Below are positions 50,601 through 60,963 of a stretch of 64,000 bases of DNA, in pieces (the first letter of the stretch is position 1; each line of letters starts with the position of its first letter). The position numbers were made by a program, and so were the translations under genes. Source of the stretch: Onion yellows phytoplasma OY-M. Its GTDB lineage: Bacteria; Bacillota_I; Bacilli_A; Acholeplasmatales; Acholeplasmataceae. A model generated the notes under the pieces. That model had not been told where the DNA came from. It was given only the letters and a program-made list of their open reading frames with translations, and did no database searches. The stretch covers positions 1 to 64,000 of the forward strand of contig AP006628.2 of NCBI GenBank assembly GCA_000009845.1, in the 5' to 3' direction.

Positions 50601-52589
50601 GGGTTTATTTATAAATATACAGAACTCATACAAAAATTTGTTGTAAAAAATAATAATGATATCGAACAATTAGAAGAAGATAAAACATTAATAAAAGAAC
50701 AAATACAACAAAATGAGTAAAAAATTCAAAAACAAACTGATGATTTATTTAAAAAAATTCAAGAATTTATTGGTATATCTCGCCTATCAAAACAAGATGA
50801 AACAAATTCACAAGAACAAACAAAAACCACAAATCAAGATATAAATCCAGAAAAACCAGGATATTTTTGTGATATTAAAACTCTAACTAAAGCCAATATT
50901 GAATATATTAAAGAAGAAAAATTGCCTGAATTCCAAGAACAAAATCATATAAAAGAATTCTTATCAAATATTTTTCAAACAAGAGCATTGTTGGATGTAC
51001 ATAAAGATATGGCTTTAATTCCTAATATAGAAGAAACTCAAAGTATCATTCAAGATATTATTGAAAAACAAACTTTAATGTTAGAAGACAATATATTAGG
51101 TTATAAAAAACATCAAGAAATTCAAATATATATTAAATCATTAAATAAAATAAAAAAACTTTCTAAGTTGTGGAATAAACAATATAAATTGGAAAAATCA
51201 GGCACAATAAATAATAAAGCGAAACAAATTAAAGAATTGAAAGATTCTTTTAAACCTTTATTAACTTTTAAAAAAGAAGCTTTTAATGTAATAAAAGAAA
51301 TTGAAAATATTTGGGATTCCACAGAATATAAGTCTGAAAAATATAATCCAGAAATTGAAACCCAAATTAATTCTAAATTAGAAGAAAGTAGACAAAATTT
51401 TTTAACTAGACAAAAAGAAAAATTTAAAAAAGTACTAAAAGAGATATACAAAAGTCTTGATATAAAATCCAACGAAACAGAAAAAGATACAAGAATAAGA
51501 AAATTAAAAGAAGTTCTAGATTCATCATTGGAGTCTAAAACACCTTTAGAAATATTTCAAGAAAAAATTGATAATTTATTAACATTACCAGATTTTGCTT
51601 CTAATAAATTTCCACAAGAAGTCTTAAAAAAAACAATGGATAAGTTAAAAAAAGAAGATGAAATTCAAAAAGATATTGAAAAATTTATTCAAAATGAAAT
51701 TTTATCTTACTTATCCAATATTAACCATTTTGTCCAACAGTTAGCTGTTCCAAATGGCACTCCTTTAAGTGAAGAACAATTCTACAATAATTATCTTTTA
51801 TATGTTTCCATGCAAACTTATATAACAAATATTAAACATGCTATTGTGAATAAAAAAGTTTTATATAATGCATCACAAATTTTAGCATTAAACACATTTA
51901 TACAAGATTTTAAAAACAACTCTCAACTTTATGAAAAACCTATTCAAAATAGAAACAAAATAGAACATGATCTTCAAATAATGCAAGATATGGATTTTCA
52001 AAGATGCAATTACCAACATTTAATGGATACTAATCGCACACTCCAAGAAACTGCATCCAAAATAGAAAACACCCAACGAGAATTTAACAAAAGAGCCCAA
52101 GCTCTTTGGCAAAGAAAAAAATTAAATCAAGTGCAATCATTGCCAAATATATTATTTACTCCAGAAATGATACAAGAAGAAATGGAACAACTGCAATATG
52201 AAATGCAGACTAAAATGCAAGGAGTATTTAATTCTTATGATTATTTAGGTACTGCAAATCCTAATGCAAGACCTAACATGTTTTGTGCATCTACACATGT
52301 TGCTCCTACTTTTCGTCCTATTGAAAGAAACACACCCATATCTGCTTTTCCTTTTTCTGATAATGTTCAAACAAATAATTCCACAAACCCATCTGATCCT
52401 AACAATTTTCAATTACCTACTTTTTTACAAACAGATCTAAGCGAAGAAGGAAAAAATCATCGTGATAACGAAGCTCCTTGTTTAAAAAGACAATCTTTAG
52501 AACACAAAAATAAAAGTTATGGTTGGGTTGATATCTATGAACCTTACCGTAAACAAATCAGATCTGATTGCCCTGTTCCAAAACTTTAG
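47620..52589 (+). pseudogene. Second giant secreted or anchored Gln-rich coiled-coil protein, broken in nine places
   Basis: About 1655 codons. The start (AAAGGAGGAG, ATG 47620) carries a strong signal peptide: NYRFIVGFICVSLYLLLSYLQI with likely cleavage after VVKA. The mature part is Gln-, Glu- and Lys-rich and helical, with a Ser/Pro/Thr/Gln-rich disordered block near 48690-48840 and another near 50380-50480. It has in-frame TAA at 47812, 49764, 50114 and 50718, and frameshifts near 47900, 48285, 48849 (one C lost), 49955 and 50490. The last 555 codons are intact; a segment LPTFLQTDLSEEGKNHRDN, then EH-x-NK, closely matches the M41 peptidase at 42625. Family not recognised. A surface or secreted role is inferred from the signal peptide. 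Confidence 0.65.
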
Positions 52590-52615
52590 ACACTTTTTGC
52601 TTTTTAAAAAATCTT

Positions 52616-52646
52616 TAAGACTAACTATTCAGTTAGTCTTTTTTTC
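52616..52646 (+). terminator. Terminator after the giant gene
   Basis: AAGACTAACT, ATTC loop and AGTTAGTCTTTTTTT form a hairpin with a T tail, 27 bp after the stop codon. Confidence 0.8.
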
Positions 52647-52706
52647 TTTCAAGACTAAAAAAATAATTCCCTATCTTTTCTAAAAACTTTTTTAGAAAGG
52701 AATTAA

Positions 52707-53312
52707 ATGTTAAGACAAGAATTATTTAAAGATTTTTTAAAAAATAAACAGAATTTAGAAATTCGTAATCAATTAATCGAACTTCATTTGCCTTTGGTAA
52801 AAAAACTAGTTTATCAATTTAAATATTATCCTCGAGTTTTAACTAAAAAAGATTTATATCAAGAAGGCATTTTAGGATTAATCAAAGCCCTCAATCATTA
52901 CCAAGATTTAGGATATGACTTTATGGCTTACGCTACACCAACCATCAAATCGGAAATAAGAGAAATAATAAGAAAAAGCCATTCTCCTTCAATCCCACAA
53001 AAAAATCATAAAACTGATAACCTTTCTTTTCGAGAAGAATTTTATGAACCATATCAAATAAATAAACTAAACCCTCATCAATTATGGTTAAAACAAGTTA
53101 AGCATGAAAAATTTTTAAAAAAAATGAAAGCTAAATTAAGCGAAACCAAATTCAAAATTATCCATTTAAGTTTTGGCGTTCCTTTAGGGAATATCAACGA
53201 AGATTATCAAAGATGTTATACCAACGCCGAAATCGCTGAAAAACTTAATTTATCTTTAAAACAAGTAGAAAATATTAAAAACATCGCTATCAAGAAATTA
53301 AAAAAACATTAA
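52707..53312 (+). CDS. Sigma-70 family RNA polymerase sigma factor of a PMU-like region
   Basis: A 201-residue alternative sigma factor. Region 2 is clear (LVKKLVYQFKYYPRVLTKKDLYQEGILGLIKALNHYQDLGYDFMAYATPTIKSEIREIIRK) and region 4 is the C-terminal helix-turn-helix (YTNAEIAEKLNLSLKQVENIKNIAIKKLKK); regions 1.1 and 3 are short. Similar FliA/SigF-like factors open phytoplasma potential mobile units, as reported for aster yellows strains. It likely drives the accessory operon that follows. RBS GAAAGGA precedes ATG. Codons here and downstream use more C at third positions than the region upstream. Confidence 0.88.
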   Translation: MLRQELFKDFLKNKQNLEIRNQLIELHLPLVKKLVYQFKYYPRVLTKKDLYQEGILGLIKALNHYQDLGYDFMAYATPTIKSEIREIIRKSHSPSIPQKNHKTDNLSFREEFYEPYQINKLNPHQLWLKQVKHEKFLKKMKAKLSETKFKIIHLSFGVPLGNINEDYQRCYTNAEIAEKLNLSLKQVENIKNIAIKKLKKH

Positions 53313-53365
53313 CCTTTCTCGTCCGTAATGACGTTAAACTAGTTATTTGAAACAATAAAAAAAAC

Positions 53366-53394
53366 CAGATTACTTTCAAAGTAATCTTTTTTTA
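53366..53394 (+). terminator. Terminator after the sigma factor gene
   Basis: AGATTACTTT and AAAGTAATCTTTTTTT form a hairpin with a 1-base-scale loop and T tail. Confidence 0.75.
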
Positions 53395-53543
53395 TATCAA
53401 AACCAAACATAAAACTTTTGAAACAACAGTAATAAACGTTTCCAACATCAACAAATTAGATAATCGTCCAATACATTTGTTTTCAAAAGTTTTAATAATG
53501 AAAAAATTAAAAAAATATATCAAAAAGAAAGAAAAATAAAATT

Positions 53544-53873
53544 ATGTTAAACAAAGTTCAATTAATCGGCCGTCTCAGTCATGATTTAGAAAAACAATAT
53601 ATAAATTCAAACAACGAACAAATCCCTAAAATCGATTTTCAATTAGCAGTTAATAACAAAGAGATAACCCAATTCATCCCTTGTGTCGCTTTTCGAAAAC
53701 AAGCCGAAAATATGAAGAAACATTTACATAAAGGTTCGAAAATTTATCTTGAAGGGATTTTATCCATTCAAAAATATACGAATAATGAAGGTCAAACTAA
53801 AATTAACACTAAAGTTATTCTTCAAAACGTGATCTTTTTAGATAATAAACCTCAAGAAACTTTACCTTTTTAA
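53544..53873 (+). CDS. ssb: PMU-type single-stranded DNA-binding protein
   Basis: A 109-residue OB-fold protein: MLNKVQLIGRLSHDLEKQYI, IDFQLAVNN, FIPCVAFRKQAENMKKHLHKGSKIYLEGILSIQKYTN. It is divergent from the chromosomal ssb at 12524, and its C-terminal tip (ETLPF) ends in the Pro-Phe typical of SSB tails. PMUs of phytoplasmas often carry ssb next to himA/hupA and the sigma factor. A small open remnant ending MKKLKKYIKKKEK lies just upstream (53402-53540). Confidence 0.9.
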   Translation: MLNKVQLIGRLSHDLEKQYINSNNEQIPKIDFQLAVNNKEITQFIPCVAFRKQAENMKKHLHKGSKIYLEGILSIQKYTNNEGQTKINTKVILQNVIFLDNKPQETLPF

Positions 53874-53920
53874 AACAATCAATTCATAGAACTCAATAAT
53901 AATCAAATAAACTTAATCAT

Positions 53921-53950
53921 TTAACCCCTTTTGAAAAGGGGTTTTTTATT
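53921..53950 (+). terminator. Terminator after PMU ssb
   Basis: AACCCCTTTTGAAAAGGGGTTTTTT forms a strong GC-containing hairpin with a T tail. Confidence 0.85.
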
Positions 53951-54012
53951 TGAAAAAAACACACAATTATTGGTAAGGGCGCCAAAAGAAATAAAAAAAT
54001 AAAGGAGACAAA

Positions 54013-55011
54013 ATGAAAAAAAGATATCCTATTTTATTAACCATTTCCTATTTATTTTTCATCATTAGTAATATTATGGCTTTATTTTTCAATTTTGAAT
54101 TAGGATTAAAATTTAACGCTACAATCGCCATCTTTTCTGATATTTTCTTTTTATTTTATTTATGGAATAAGGAGAAGAAAGATGAAATCAATTGGATTGG
54201 TTGTAAGAAAAAACTTTTGTCTCAAATTATTTCTCATTTACCCAAACAATTTAAAACTTATTACGAACCTTTTTAAGAAAGCGGGGTTCTTTATTTTTAT
54301 TTACAACCATCAAAAGCGATTTTAAACGATAATGATAATCAATTAATCACTATGTGGAAACAAAGTTTCCAAAATACCCATCATTTTGTTAACAAGGTCA
54401 AAGCCATAGAAAATTATATTTACCAATATTGCAACCAAAAGAACCAAAAACAAGCTTTTAAACATTTATTAAACCAATATAATCAAAATGTCAAAAAAAG
54501 AAAAATATTAACCAGGTCAGCTATCTTTTATGTTTTAAATAAATACGCTTTTCGTGGTATTACTCGTTATGATAAGCAAAGTAATTTAAAAACAAATTTT
54601 GGGTATAAACCCAAACAAAAAACTCCCATCATCAATTTAAACGAATTAGTTACATTCCAAAGACATTTCCAAAAGAAAAAACATGTTTTATATTGTACGG
54701 ATTTTCGTAAAGTTATCGCCAATAGTCAACAAGGCGATTTTCTTTTTATCGATCCACCATATTACTATGAAGGGATTAAAGATAAAGATTTTTACCAAAA
54801 ACCATTTTATTTTACTGATCATCAACAATTAGCCTTGGAATTACACCAAACAACCAAAAGGGGTGTTAAATGGTTATATACCAATTATGAAACAACCCCA
54901 ATTCTTCATTTATTTTCAAACTGTAACATCATTAAAACAAAAACAACAACAAGCCATTATCTCACCAACAAAAAAATCCATCAAGAAATCATTATTAAAA
55001 ATTATGAGTAA
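54013..55011 (+). pseudogene. dam: DNA adenine methylase fused to a membrane peptide, motif I destroyed
   Basis: The first 55 codons encode a small two-helix membrane protein (YPILLTISYLFFIISNIMALFF). The same frame then runs straight into Dam (NWIGCKKKLLSQIISHLPK, YYEPF). A former dam start is suggested by AAGGAGAAGAAAG-ATG near 54183, now out of frame by one base. The SAM-binding motif that should read EPFxGGGAL is EPF-TAA-ESGVL, so there is an in-frame TAA at 54274-54276 and a lost glycine pattern. The rest is well kept: LNKYAFRGITRYDKQ, catalytic DPPYYYEG at about codon 247, TNYETTPIL. Probably inactive. PMU-linked dam genes are known in phytoplasmas. Confidence 0.75.
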
Positions 55012-55119
55012 AATTAAAATTTTCACTATCGTTTTACATCATTCAATTGGATATGAAACTCTATTTTAATTTAAATAACAGTAATTTTCCAAAAAAATCA
55101 AAAAAGGAGTCAAATCATT

Positions 55120-55410
55120 ATGACAAAAAAAGAATTAATTAAAAAAATCGCTGAGGTAAATAAAACCTCAATTTCCAAAACAGAAGAATTTTATAACTCA
55201 TTTGAGAATACTCTAATTAAAGCAATCATATCAAATGAAGAAGTGTCTTTATCCTCTAAAATTGGCAAATTCAAATTAAAATCAAGAAAAGCTTATACTG
55301 GTAGAAACCCTAAAACAAGGAAAAAACTGAAAATACCTGCCAAAACCGTAGTAACTTTCAAACTTTCTAAAACCATCAAAGACCAAGCGAAAACTTTAAT
55401 TTTAAAATAA
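55120..55410 (+). CDS. hupA: HU/IHF-family DNA-binding protein
   Basis: A 96-residue nucleoid protein with the family core: TKKELIKKIAEVNKTSISKTEEF, ALI-type helix, IGKFKLKSRKAYTGRNPKTRKKLKIPAKTVVTFKLSKTIKD, which includes the beta-arm RNPKT(G/R) that bends DNA. AAAAGGAG precedes ATG. It is a typical PMU gene next to ssb. Confidence 0.93.
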   Translation: MTKKELIKKIAEVNKTSISKTEEFYNSFENTLIKAIISNEEVSLSSKIGKFKLKSRKAYTGRNPKTRKKLKIPAKTVVTFKLSKTIKDQAKTLILK

Positions 55411-55453
55411 CCCAATTATTTTCTTTCAAAAACCTAAGAAAGGAGGTTTTCTA

Positions 55454-57805
55454 TGACATTAAACAAAAAAATTTATCTGAGTTTGATCGGATTATTAAGT
55501 TTAGGTTTTCTTGATTTTATTAATCTTTGGCATCACCCATTCTCGCCCACCAATTAAAAACCCATCATTAACTAAAAAACCTCCATCAACACAACAACAA
55601 GAGATCGACCACCAAATCAAATTAGAACAAGCCAAAATTCAAGAACTCCAACAAAAAGATCACACCTTAAAAACCCAAATTGATGAAAATGTTAAAACTT
55701 TAACCGACATTATTACTAAAATTAAAACTCTGCAAAATGAATTAACTAATAATCCGCAATTAACTCCAACCATGAAAAACCAAAAACAACAACAATTAAC
55801 AGAACTAAAAAATCAACAACAAACCCAACAAACCTTAGTCGATAATTTATTAGAACAAAGAAGAGTGTTAAACCAAAATCAAAAAGAAAAACAAGAAGAA
55901 CTAGAAAAATTAGCTAAAGAAAAGGATCAACTGCAAACCCAAGAAAACCTCCAACAACAAATTTTTCAATTAAATCAAGCCCTTAATTATGTGGAAGCTA
56001 ATCAAAAAAGAATTGAAGAATTAAAAACTCAAAAAGAATATCGAAAAAATCAAACCGAATTAAAAAATTTCAAGGATTTTCAACTTTTCTTAACTGATCA
56101 AAAATTAGCTTTTGAAAAACAAAAGAAAAATTTAACTATTCAATTTAATCATTTAAAAGAAAACAAATCTCTTCCTCATACTAAAAAACAAGTGACATTC
56201 AAAGACGTTTACGGCATGGAAACAGAAAAAGAAGAATTAGAAGATTTATTAACTTATTTTCGCACCAACCAATCTTTAATTAACTTCGATCAAGTCCGCC
56301 CCAAAGGTTATTTACTTTATGGACCACCAGGAACAGGTAAAACCTTTTTAATCAAAGCGCTTTGTGGTGAAGCTAATGTTCACTTTATTAATTTAATTCC
56401 TTCCAAATTCCGACAAAAATACATTGGTGAAGGAGAAAAAGAAGTGGAGAAAGTGTGGCAAGAAGCAGAAAGTCATTATAAAACCATTATCTTTATTGAC
56501 GAAATCGAAGGCTTAGAAAATCGTAATGATTCCAATATTTCTTCAGGGAGGAGTCAATGTGATTAATACTTTATTAGATAAATTAGATGGTTTTAATAGT
56601 AGTAATTAAAAAAAATTGTCTTAATGGGAGCGATTAATAATCTTCATAAAATTGATATGGCTTTACGCAGTCGTTTTAGTAAAGAAATCTATATTGGTAA
56701 TTTAAAAGATCATGAAATTGAAGGTTATTTAAAACATATTATTATTCCTTATCAAATTAGTTATCATACTTTCTTAGCTTTAAAAGAGATTACTCAATTA
56801 TATCAAGGCAAAAACCTCTCTAACCGTGATTTAACCACAATCATCGAAGAAGCTTACAAAAAAACGGCTAAATGGGCTCAACAAAACCCTCAAACCCACG
56901 AATTTATGTTGCCTTCTGATATCGAAGAAGTCTTAAATTTGAAATTAAAAACAAAACCCGATCATCAACAAGTGAAACAACGACGAACAGCTTGTGAAAA
57001 TCAATACGCTCAATGGCGAGAAGGATTCAATCAATATTTAGATAAACCCAAAGACGAAACTAAAATTGAATGTCGCTATACCTTTGATAGTTTAAACGGA
57101 ATTAACTATTACAATCTTCGCTATTCTCAAATCCAAACGGAATTAAATAATATTAATCAGCAATTAACTAAAATCCACCAAGAAAATAAAATTCCACAAT
57201 TAGAACAAGAATTAGTCACTTTAAACCAAACCCCTGACAAATACGAACAAACCATCAAAGATAAAAACCAAGAAATCATCTATATTAAAAATAATTTGAA
57301 AACTCTTCAAGCTCGTGAAGAAAGTTTAAGAAAAGAATTGAAACTAGTCGAAAATCGTCGTGAACTCCAAAAAGAACCATCTAACTTAGTTTGTTACATC
57401 AAAGACCGTCATCCTTTCGACCGTTGGAATAAAAAAGGCTATACTTATAACCACACTACTTTAGATGGATTTGATTCCGCTTCTTTCGATAAAAAAGATG
57501 ACAGTCAATTATATTTATATGTCAATTTCGAAAAACAACAACACAAAGGCCCAGGTGGCAATTATTTAATCGTTAAATACAAAGGTCCTAAACACTTCTT
57601 AGAAGACGACAAAGACTACTACCTTGGACGCGCACGTGTTCGCGATGCTAACTTCGAATTAACCGATTTCCGCCTCCACTTCAACCCTGTCCGTAAAACT
57701 TTATCCCTTTATCAAGATAAACACAACAACGATAAAGTCAAAGAAGCAGAAATGAAAAAAACCATCCTGGATGGACATAAAAACATTAACTTTCGAATAT
57801 ATTAA
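55454..57805 (+). pseudogene. FtsH-like AAA+ protein without peptidase, fused to a duplicated C-terminal domain, frameshifted
   Basis: ATG 55454 follows GAAAGGAGG. The product is a membrane helix (IYLSLIGLLSLGF), a long Gln-rich coiled coil, then an AAA+ domain: GMETEKEELEDL, Walker A GPPGTGKTFLIKALCG (about 56321-56350), the FtsH-like pore region and Walker B IIFIDEIEGLENRND. After that come the second AAA half (GAINNLHKIDMALRSRF, with the arginine finger region), another coiled coil and a domain of about 130 residues repeated in the gene at 60238. The frame is broken near 55505 (one base), 56545 (AGG insertion) and 56600-56625. The M41 peptidase domain of FtsH is absent. Function of the tail domain unknown. 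Confidence 0.65.
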
Positions 57806-57839
57806 AAAATTAAAAGAGATTTAATAAAAAATGTTTAAA
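57367..57839 (+). repeat. Duplicated segment, copy 1
   Basis: About 472 bp nearly identical to 60549-61019. It encodes the C-terminal domain (KEPSNLVCYIKDRHPF ... NPVRKTLSLYQDK) and extends through the stop codon and the noncoding stretch up to ATGTTTAAA of an SVM-type start. Only three substitutions, all amino-acid changing, lie in the coding part, plus a 7-A versus 8-A run difference. Confidence 0.9.
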
Positions 57840-57893
57840 TTCAATTTTATCCCCCTATCAAAAGACTCTCATTTAGAGTCTTTTTTATTTTAA
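57831..57893 (+). pseudogene. Remnant start of an SVM-type effector gene
   Basis: ATG TTT AAA TTC opens a 20-codon frame directly after repeat copy 1, in the position of the complete effector start at 61011 after copy 2. It runs into a terminator and stops. It looks like the conserved first codons of an SVM gene whose body was replaced or deleted. The Shine-Dalgarno here (AGAGAT) is weaker than the GGAGAT of copy 2. Confidence 0.5.
57860..57886 (+). terminator. Terminator after the AAA+ gene
   Basis: AAAAGACTC, TCATTTA loop and GAGTCTTTTTT form a hairpin with a T tail. Confidence 0.8.
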
Positions 57894-57923
57894 AAAAACT
57901 TTTAAAACCAAAGGGAGAAAAAA

Positions 57924-58205
57924 ATGAAAAAATTTAAAGAAATTCAATTTATATTTGAATTCATAAGCATTATGATATCAACATTTATCATTTGTTTTTT
58001 CATTAGTTATAATATTAACCTTCATAACAATCATAATTTAAAACTTCAAAACAATCATCTAAAACAAAAAATTAACCTTATTGAAAAGGAAATAGACGAA
58101 TTCCAACAAGAAACCCAAAGTAATTTTAAAAAAATTAATGAAAATATAGATAAATTAGAAAAAATGATAATAAATCAAAATAAATCCAAACAAGAAAGCG
58201 AGTAA
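57924..58205 (+). CDS. Small membrane-anchored coiled-coil protein
   Basis: A 93-residue protein with an N-terminal membrane helix (FEFISIMISTFIICFFISY) and then a predicted coiled coil (NHLKQKINLIEKEIDEFQQETQSNFKKINENIDKLEKM). GGGAGA precedes the ATG, and it is 6 bp from the next gene, so they are likely cotranscribed. No family recognised. Typical of PMU-encoded membrane proteins. Confidence 0.65.
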   Translation: MKKFKEIQFIFEFISIMISTFIICFFISYNINLHNNHNLKLQNNHLKQKINLIEKEIDEFQQETQSNFKKINENIDKLEKMIINQNKSKQESE

Positions 58206-58211
58206 AATCAT

Positions 58212-60171
58212 ATGGCTAAAAAAACAAATAAAAACACTAAAAATCAATCCAAAAACAATAAATCTAACGAAATAATTATCAAAAGAAAAACTCTAACTCC
58301 TAAAATCATTATCGAAACTCAAACTAAAAAAGAAAAATGGTTTCTTAAAATCATTAAAACTTTCTTTAATATCCTCATTTGGTTCATCCCATTATTATTA
58401 ATTGGTGGGGCGTTTTATTGGACCCTTTTCAAATTCTTTCCTGAAGTTTTAAACCAAATCAACACTTTTACAGGTGATGCAGCAGCTAAAACTAAAGCGT
58501 TATACGATAAAGCCACACAACCAATTCGTCAAGTTATCGAATATATCTATAATAAATTAACAGGCAAAAATAAAGATCCTAATCATATTCCTTCTCCACA
58601 AAATAAATTAGGTTATTATCTAGCAACTACTTTAAGTGTTGTCGGTATTTGTTTAGGATTTGGGAAAATTGGTAATTGGTTAAAAAATGGGAAGAAAAAG
58701 ACTATCAAAAAAGGAACTAAAACTATCATTCAAAAAAAAGCTACTTCAAAAATAGCGAATATCGGTGGTAAAATCCTTAAAATTGGTAGTAAAGCTTTAT
58801 TTTGGGTTTCTTTAGCTTCAACTGCTTATGAAATTTACCAATTTTATCACGAAGAAACTAAAACCCCTAATCCTCCACAACAATTAACCCATAAAATGGA
58901 AAATCCCCCAACACCAATCTTACAAACACCATCTATTCCACAATCATTCAATCCAACTATTATTGAAAATGAAGAATCAACTTTAACTAATAATAATGAA
59001 GTTAAAGAAAAAACAACCCAAGAAGAAAGTAAAACTGGTAACCTTAACAATCCCTGATCATGGTTCAGTTGAATCAACAATTGAACCTACCTTATTACAA
59101 CAAGAACAACTCCAACAAACACCACTACTTGGTGAGGAATTAAAAGAAACTAATCAAACAACTGAAACACAACAACTAACTCCTGAAGAAATCATCAAAG
59201 CCAAAAACTTATTAGAAATCCAACTCCAACAAGAAAAAATGAATAGTTTAACTTTAGAAACGCAAAAAGCTAATTTAGAATATGATTTAACTCAAAAACA
59301 AGAAGAATTAAAAAATAATCAAAAACTATCTCAACAAGAAAAACAAGAACTTCAAAAGGAAATTAATCAACAAACCGACAAAATCCGTTCTAAAGAAGAC
59401 GAAATCTTTACCCAAGATCAAAAGATTAATCAACTAGAAACTGATCTTCACCAAGAAAAAACTCTTAACACTGAAAAAGAAAAACAAATTAATGAATTAA
59501 TTAACCAAATCAACGAACAAAACCAAATGACCAAACAACTCCAAAACCAACTCCAAGAACAAAAATCCTTAATTGAAATGAAAAACCAAGAATTAATCAC
59601 CAACCAAGCTTTATCTGAACAAGAAAAACAAGAACTTCAAAAGGAAATCAATCAATTAACAACTAATTTTCAACAAAAACAAAAAGAATACGAAAACACT
59701 ATTAATCAAAAAGACCAAGAAATCGATCAATTAAACCAAATCATCCACGAACAAGCAAACAAAATTAACCGTTTAAGTGAGGAGTTAGAACAACAAATTG
59801 ATAAATGGGTGCAACAAGGCCTTCACATCGAAGCACTCGAAGGAACTATTAAAGCTTTAGAAAAATTCTCTGGCAAATATCTTGAAGAAAACGTCGAACT
59901 CCGTCATGAAATCAATAAACTTAAAGAACAAATAAAAGACGAACAAAAAGCCCATGAAGAAACTAAAGTAGAATTAAAAGAAAAATGTGATAAATTAATC
60001 GAAAAAACAACAGAATATGATCAAATTAAAAAAATCATAGACAACCAAAAAACCTGGAAAGGTTCAATTCAACCCTTTACTACAAAAATTAAAGACGACG
60101 TAAACAGAAATGTTGCAAGCGTAAAGGAAAAAGTCAATAAAGTAACTTCTTGGTTCAAAAAATGGTTTTAA
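58212..60171 (+). pseudogene. Multi-pass membrane protein with long coiled-coil tail, one frameshift
   Basis: The first frame (58212-59057) encodes a basic N-terminus, then three hydrophobic segments (FFNILIWFIPLLLIGGAFYWTLF, YYLATTLSVVGICLGF, ALFWVSLASTAYEIY) and a Pro/Thr-rich linker. The second frame, whose coding sense begins near 59040 (DHGSVESTIEPTLLQQEQ), is an almost continuous coiled coil of about 330 residues of Gln/Glu/Lys heptads with repeats of LSEQEKQELQKEINQ. No ribosome binding site precedes the second frame, and it overlaps the first, so one protein of about 650 residues with a frameshift near 59030-59055 is the best reading. No family is recognised. Confidence 0.55.
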
Positions 60172-60237
60172 TTAAAATTCAAAAGTCAAATGTGTTAAAA
60201 TGTTGGTATATTAAAAATTACTAGAAAGGAACTAATC

Positions 60238-60963
60238 ATGTTTAATATTAAAAAAATAATTAAATGGGTTTTTATCGTGTTAGGGATACTTCTTTTTTTA
60301 TTGATTGGTTTTATTGTTTTAACCGAAATTGAAATCATTAAATTACCGAAAGAAGAAATCCCTATTTTAAAAGAAACCGCATTCGAAAATATCGAAGAAT
60401 GGGATGACCTTAATAGTGGACTTAAAATGATTAAAGCCAAGTATACCTTTGATGGACTTAATGGCATTGGCTATTATCAACAACAACTCGCTAACAAAGA
60501 CAATATTGGAACTTTTCAGTTGATGGCCATCCAAGACCGCCTAGAAACCCAAAAAGAACCATCTAACTTAGTTTGTTACATCAAAGACCGTCATCCTTTC
60601 GACCGTTGGAATAAAAAAGGCTATACTTATAACCACACTACTTTAGATGGATTTGATTCCGCTTCTTTCGATAAAAAAGATGACAGTCAATTATATTTAT
60701 ATGTCAATTTCGAAAAACAACAACACAAAGGCCCAGGTGGCCATTATTTAATCGTTAAATACAAAGGTCCTAAATACTTCTTAGAAGACGACAAAGACTA
60801 CTACCTTGGACGCGCACGTGTTCACGATGCTAACTTCGAATTAACCGATTTCCGCCTCCACTTCAACCCTGTCCGTAAAACTTTATCCCTTTATCAAGAT
60901 AAACACAACAACGATAAAGTCAAAGAAGCAGAAATGAAAAAAAACCATCCTGGATGGACATAA
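60238..60963 (+). CDS. Membrane-anchored protein carrying the duplicated domain
   Basis: A 241-residue product with an N-terminal membrane helix (WVFIVLGILLFLLIGFIVL), an AKYTFDGLNGIGYY segment that is also present in the AAA+ gene (CRYTFDSLNGINYY), and a near-identical copy of the roughly 130-residue domain found at its end. An 8-A run, against 7 in the first copy, changes the last dozen residues, so this end is truncated or altered. RBS GAAAGGA. The domain is rich in Asp, Lys, Tyr and Phe (YLYVNFEKQQHKGPGG, YYLGRARV), and its function is unknown. Confidence 0.6.
   Translation: MFNIKKIIKWVFIVLGILLFLLIGFIVLTEIEIIKLPKEEIPILKETAFENIEEWDDLNSGLKMIKAKYTFDGLNGIGYYQQQLANKDNIGTFQLMAIQDRLETQKEPSNLVCYIKDRHPFDRWNKKGYTYNHTTLDGFDSASFDKKDDSQLYLYVNFEKQQHKGPGGHYLIVKYKGPKYFLEDDKDYYLGRARVHDANFELTDFRLHFNPVRKTLSLYQDKHNNDKVKEAEMKKNHPGWT

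Noticed and set aside
53402-53540. Short frame ending MKKLKKYIKKKEK before PMU ssb
   Set aside because: It has no start codon or ribosome binding site and is probably a remnant.
55004-55069. 21-codon frame overlapping the dam gene end
   Set aside because: Too short, overlapping and without a ribosome binding site.
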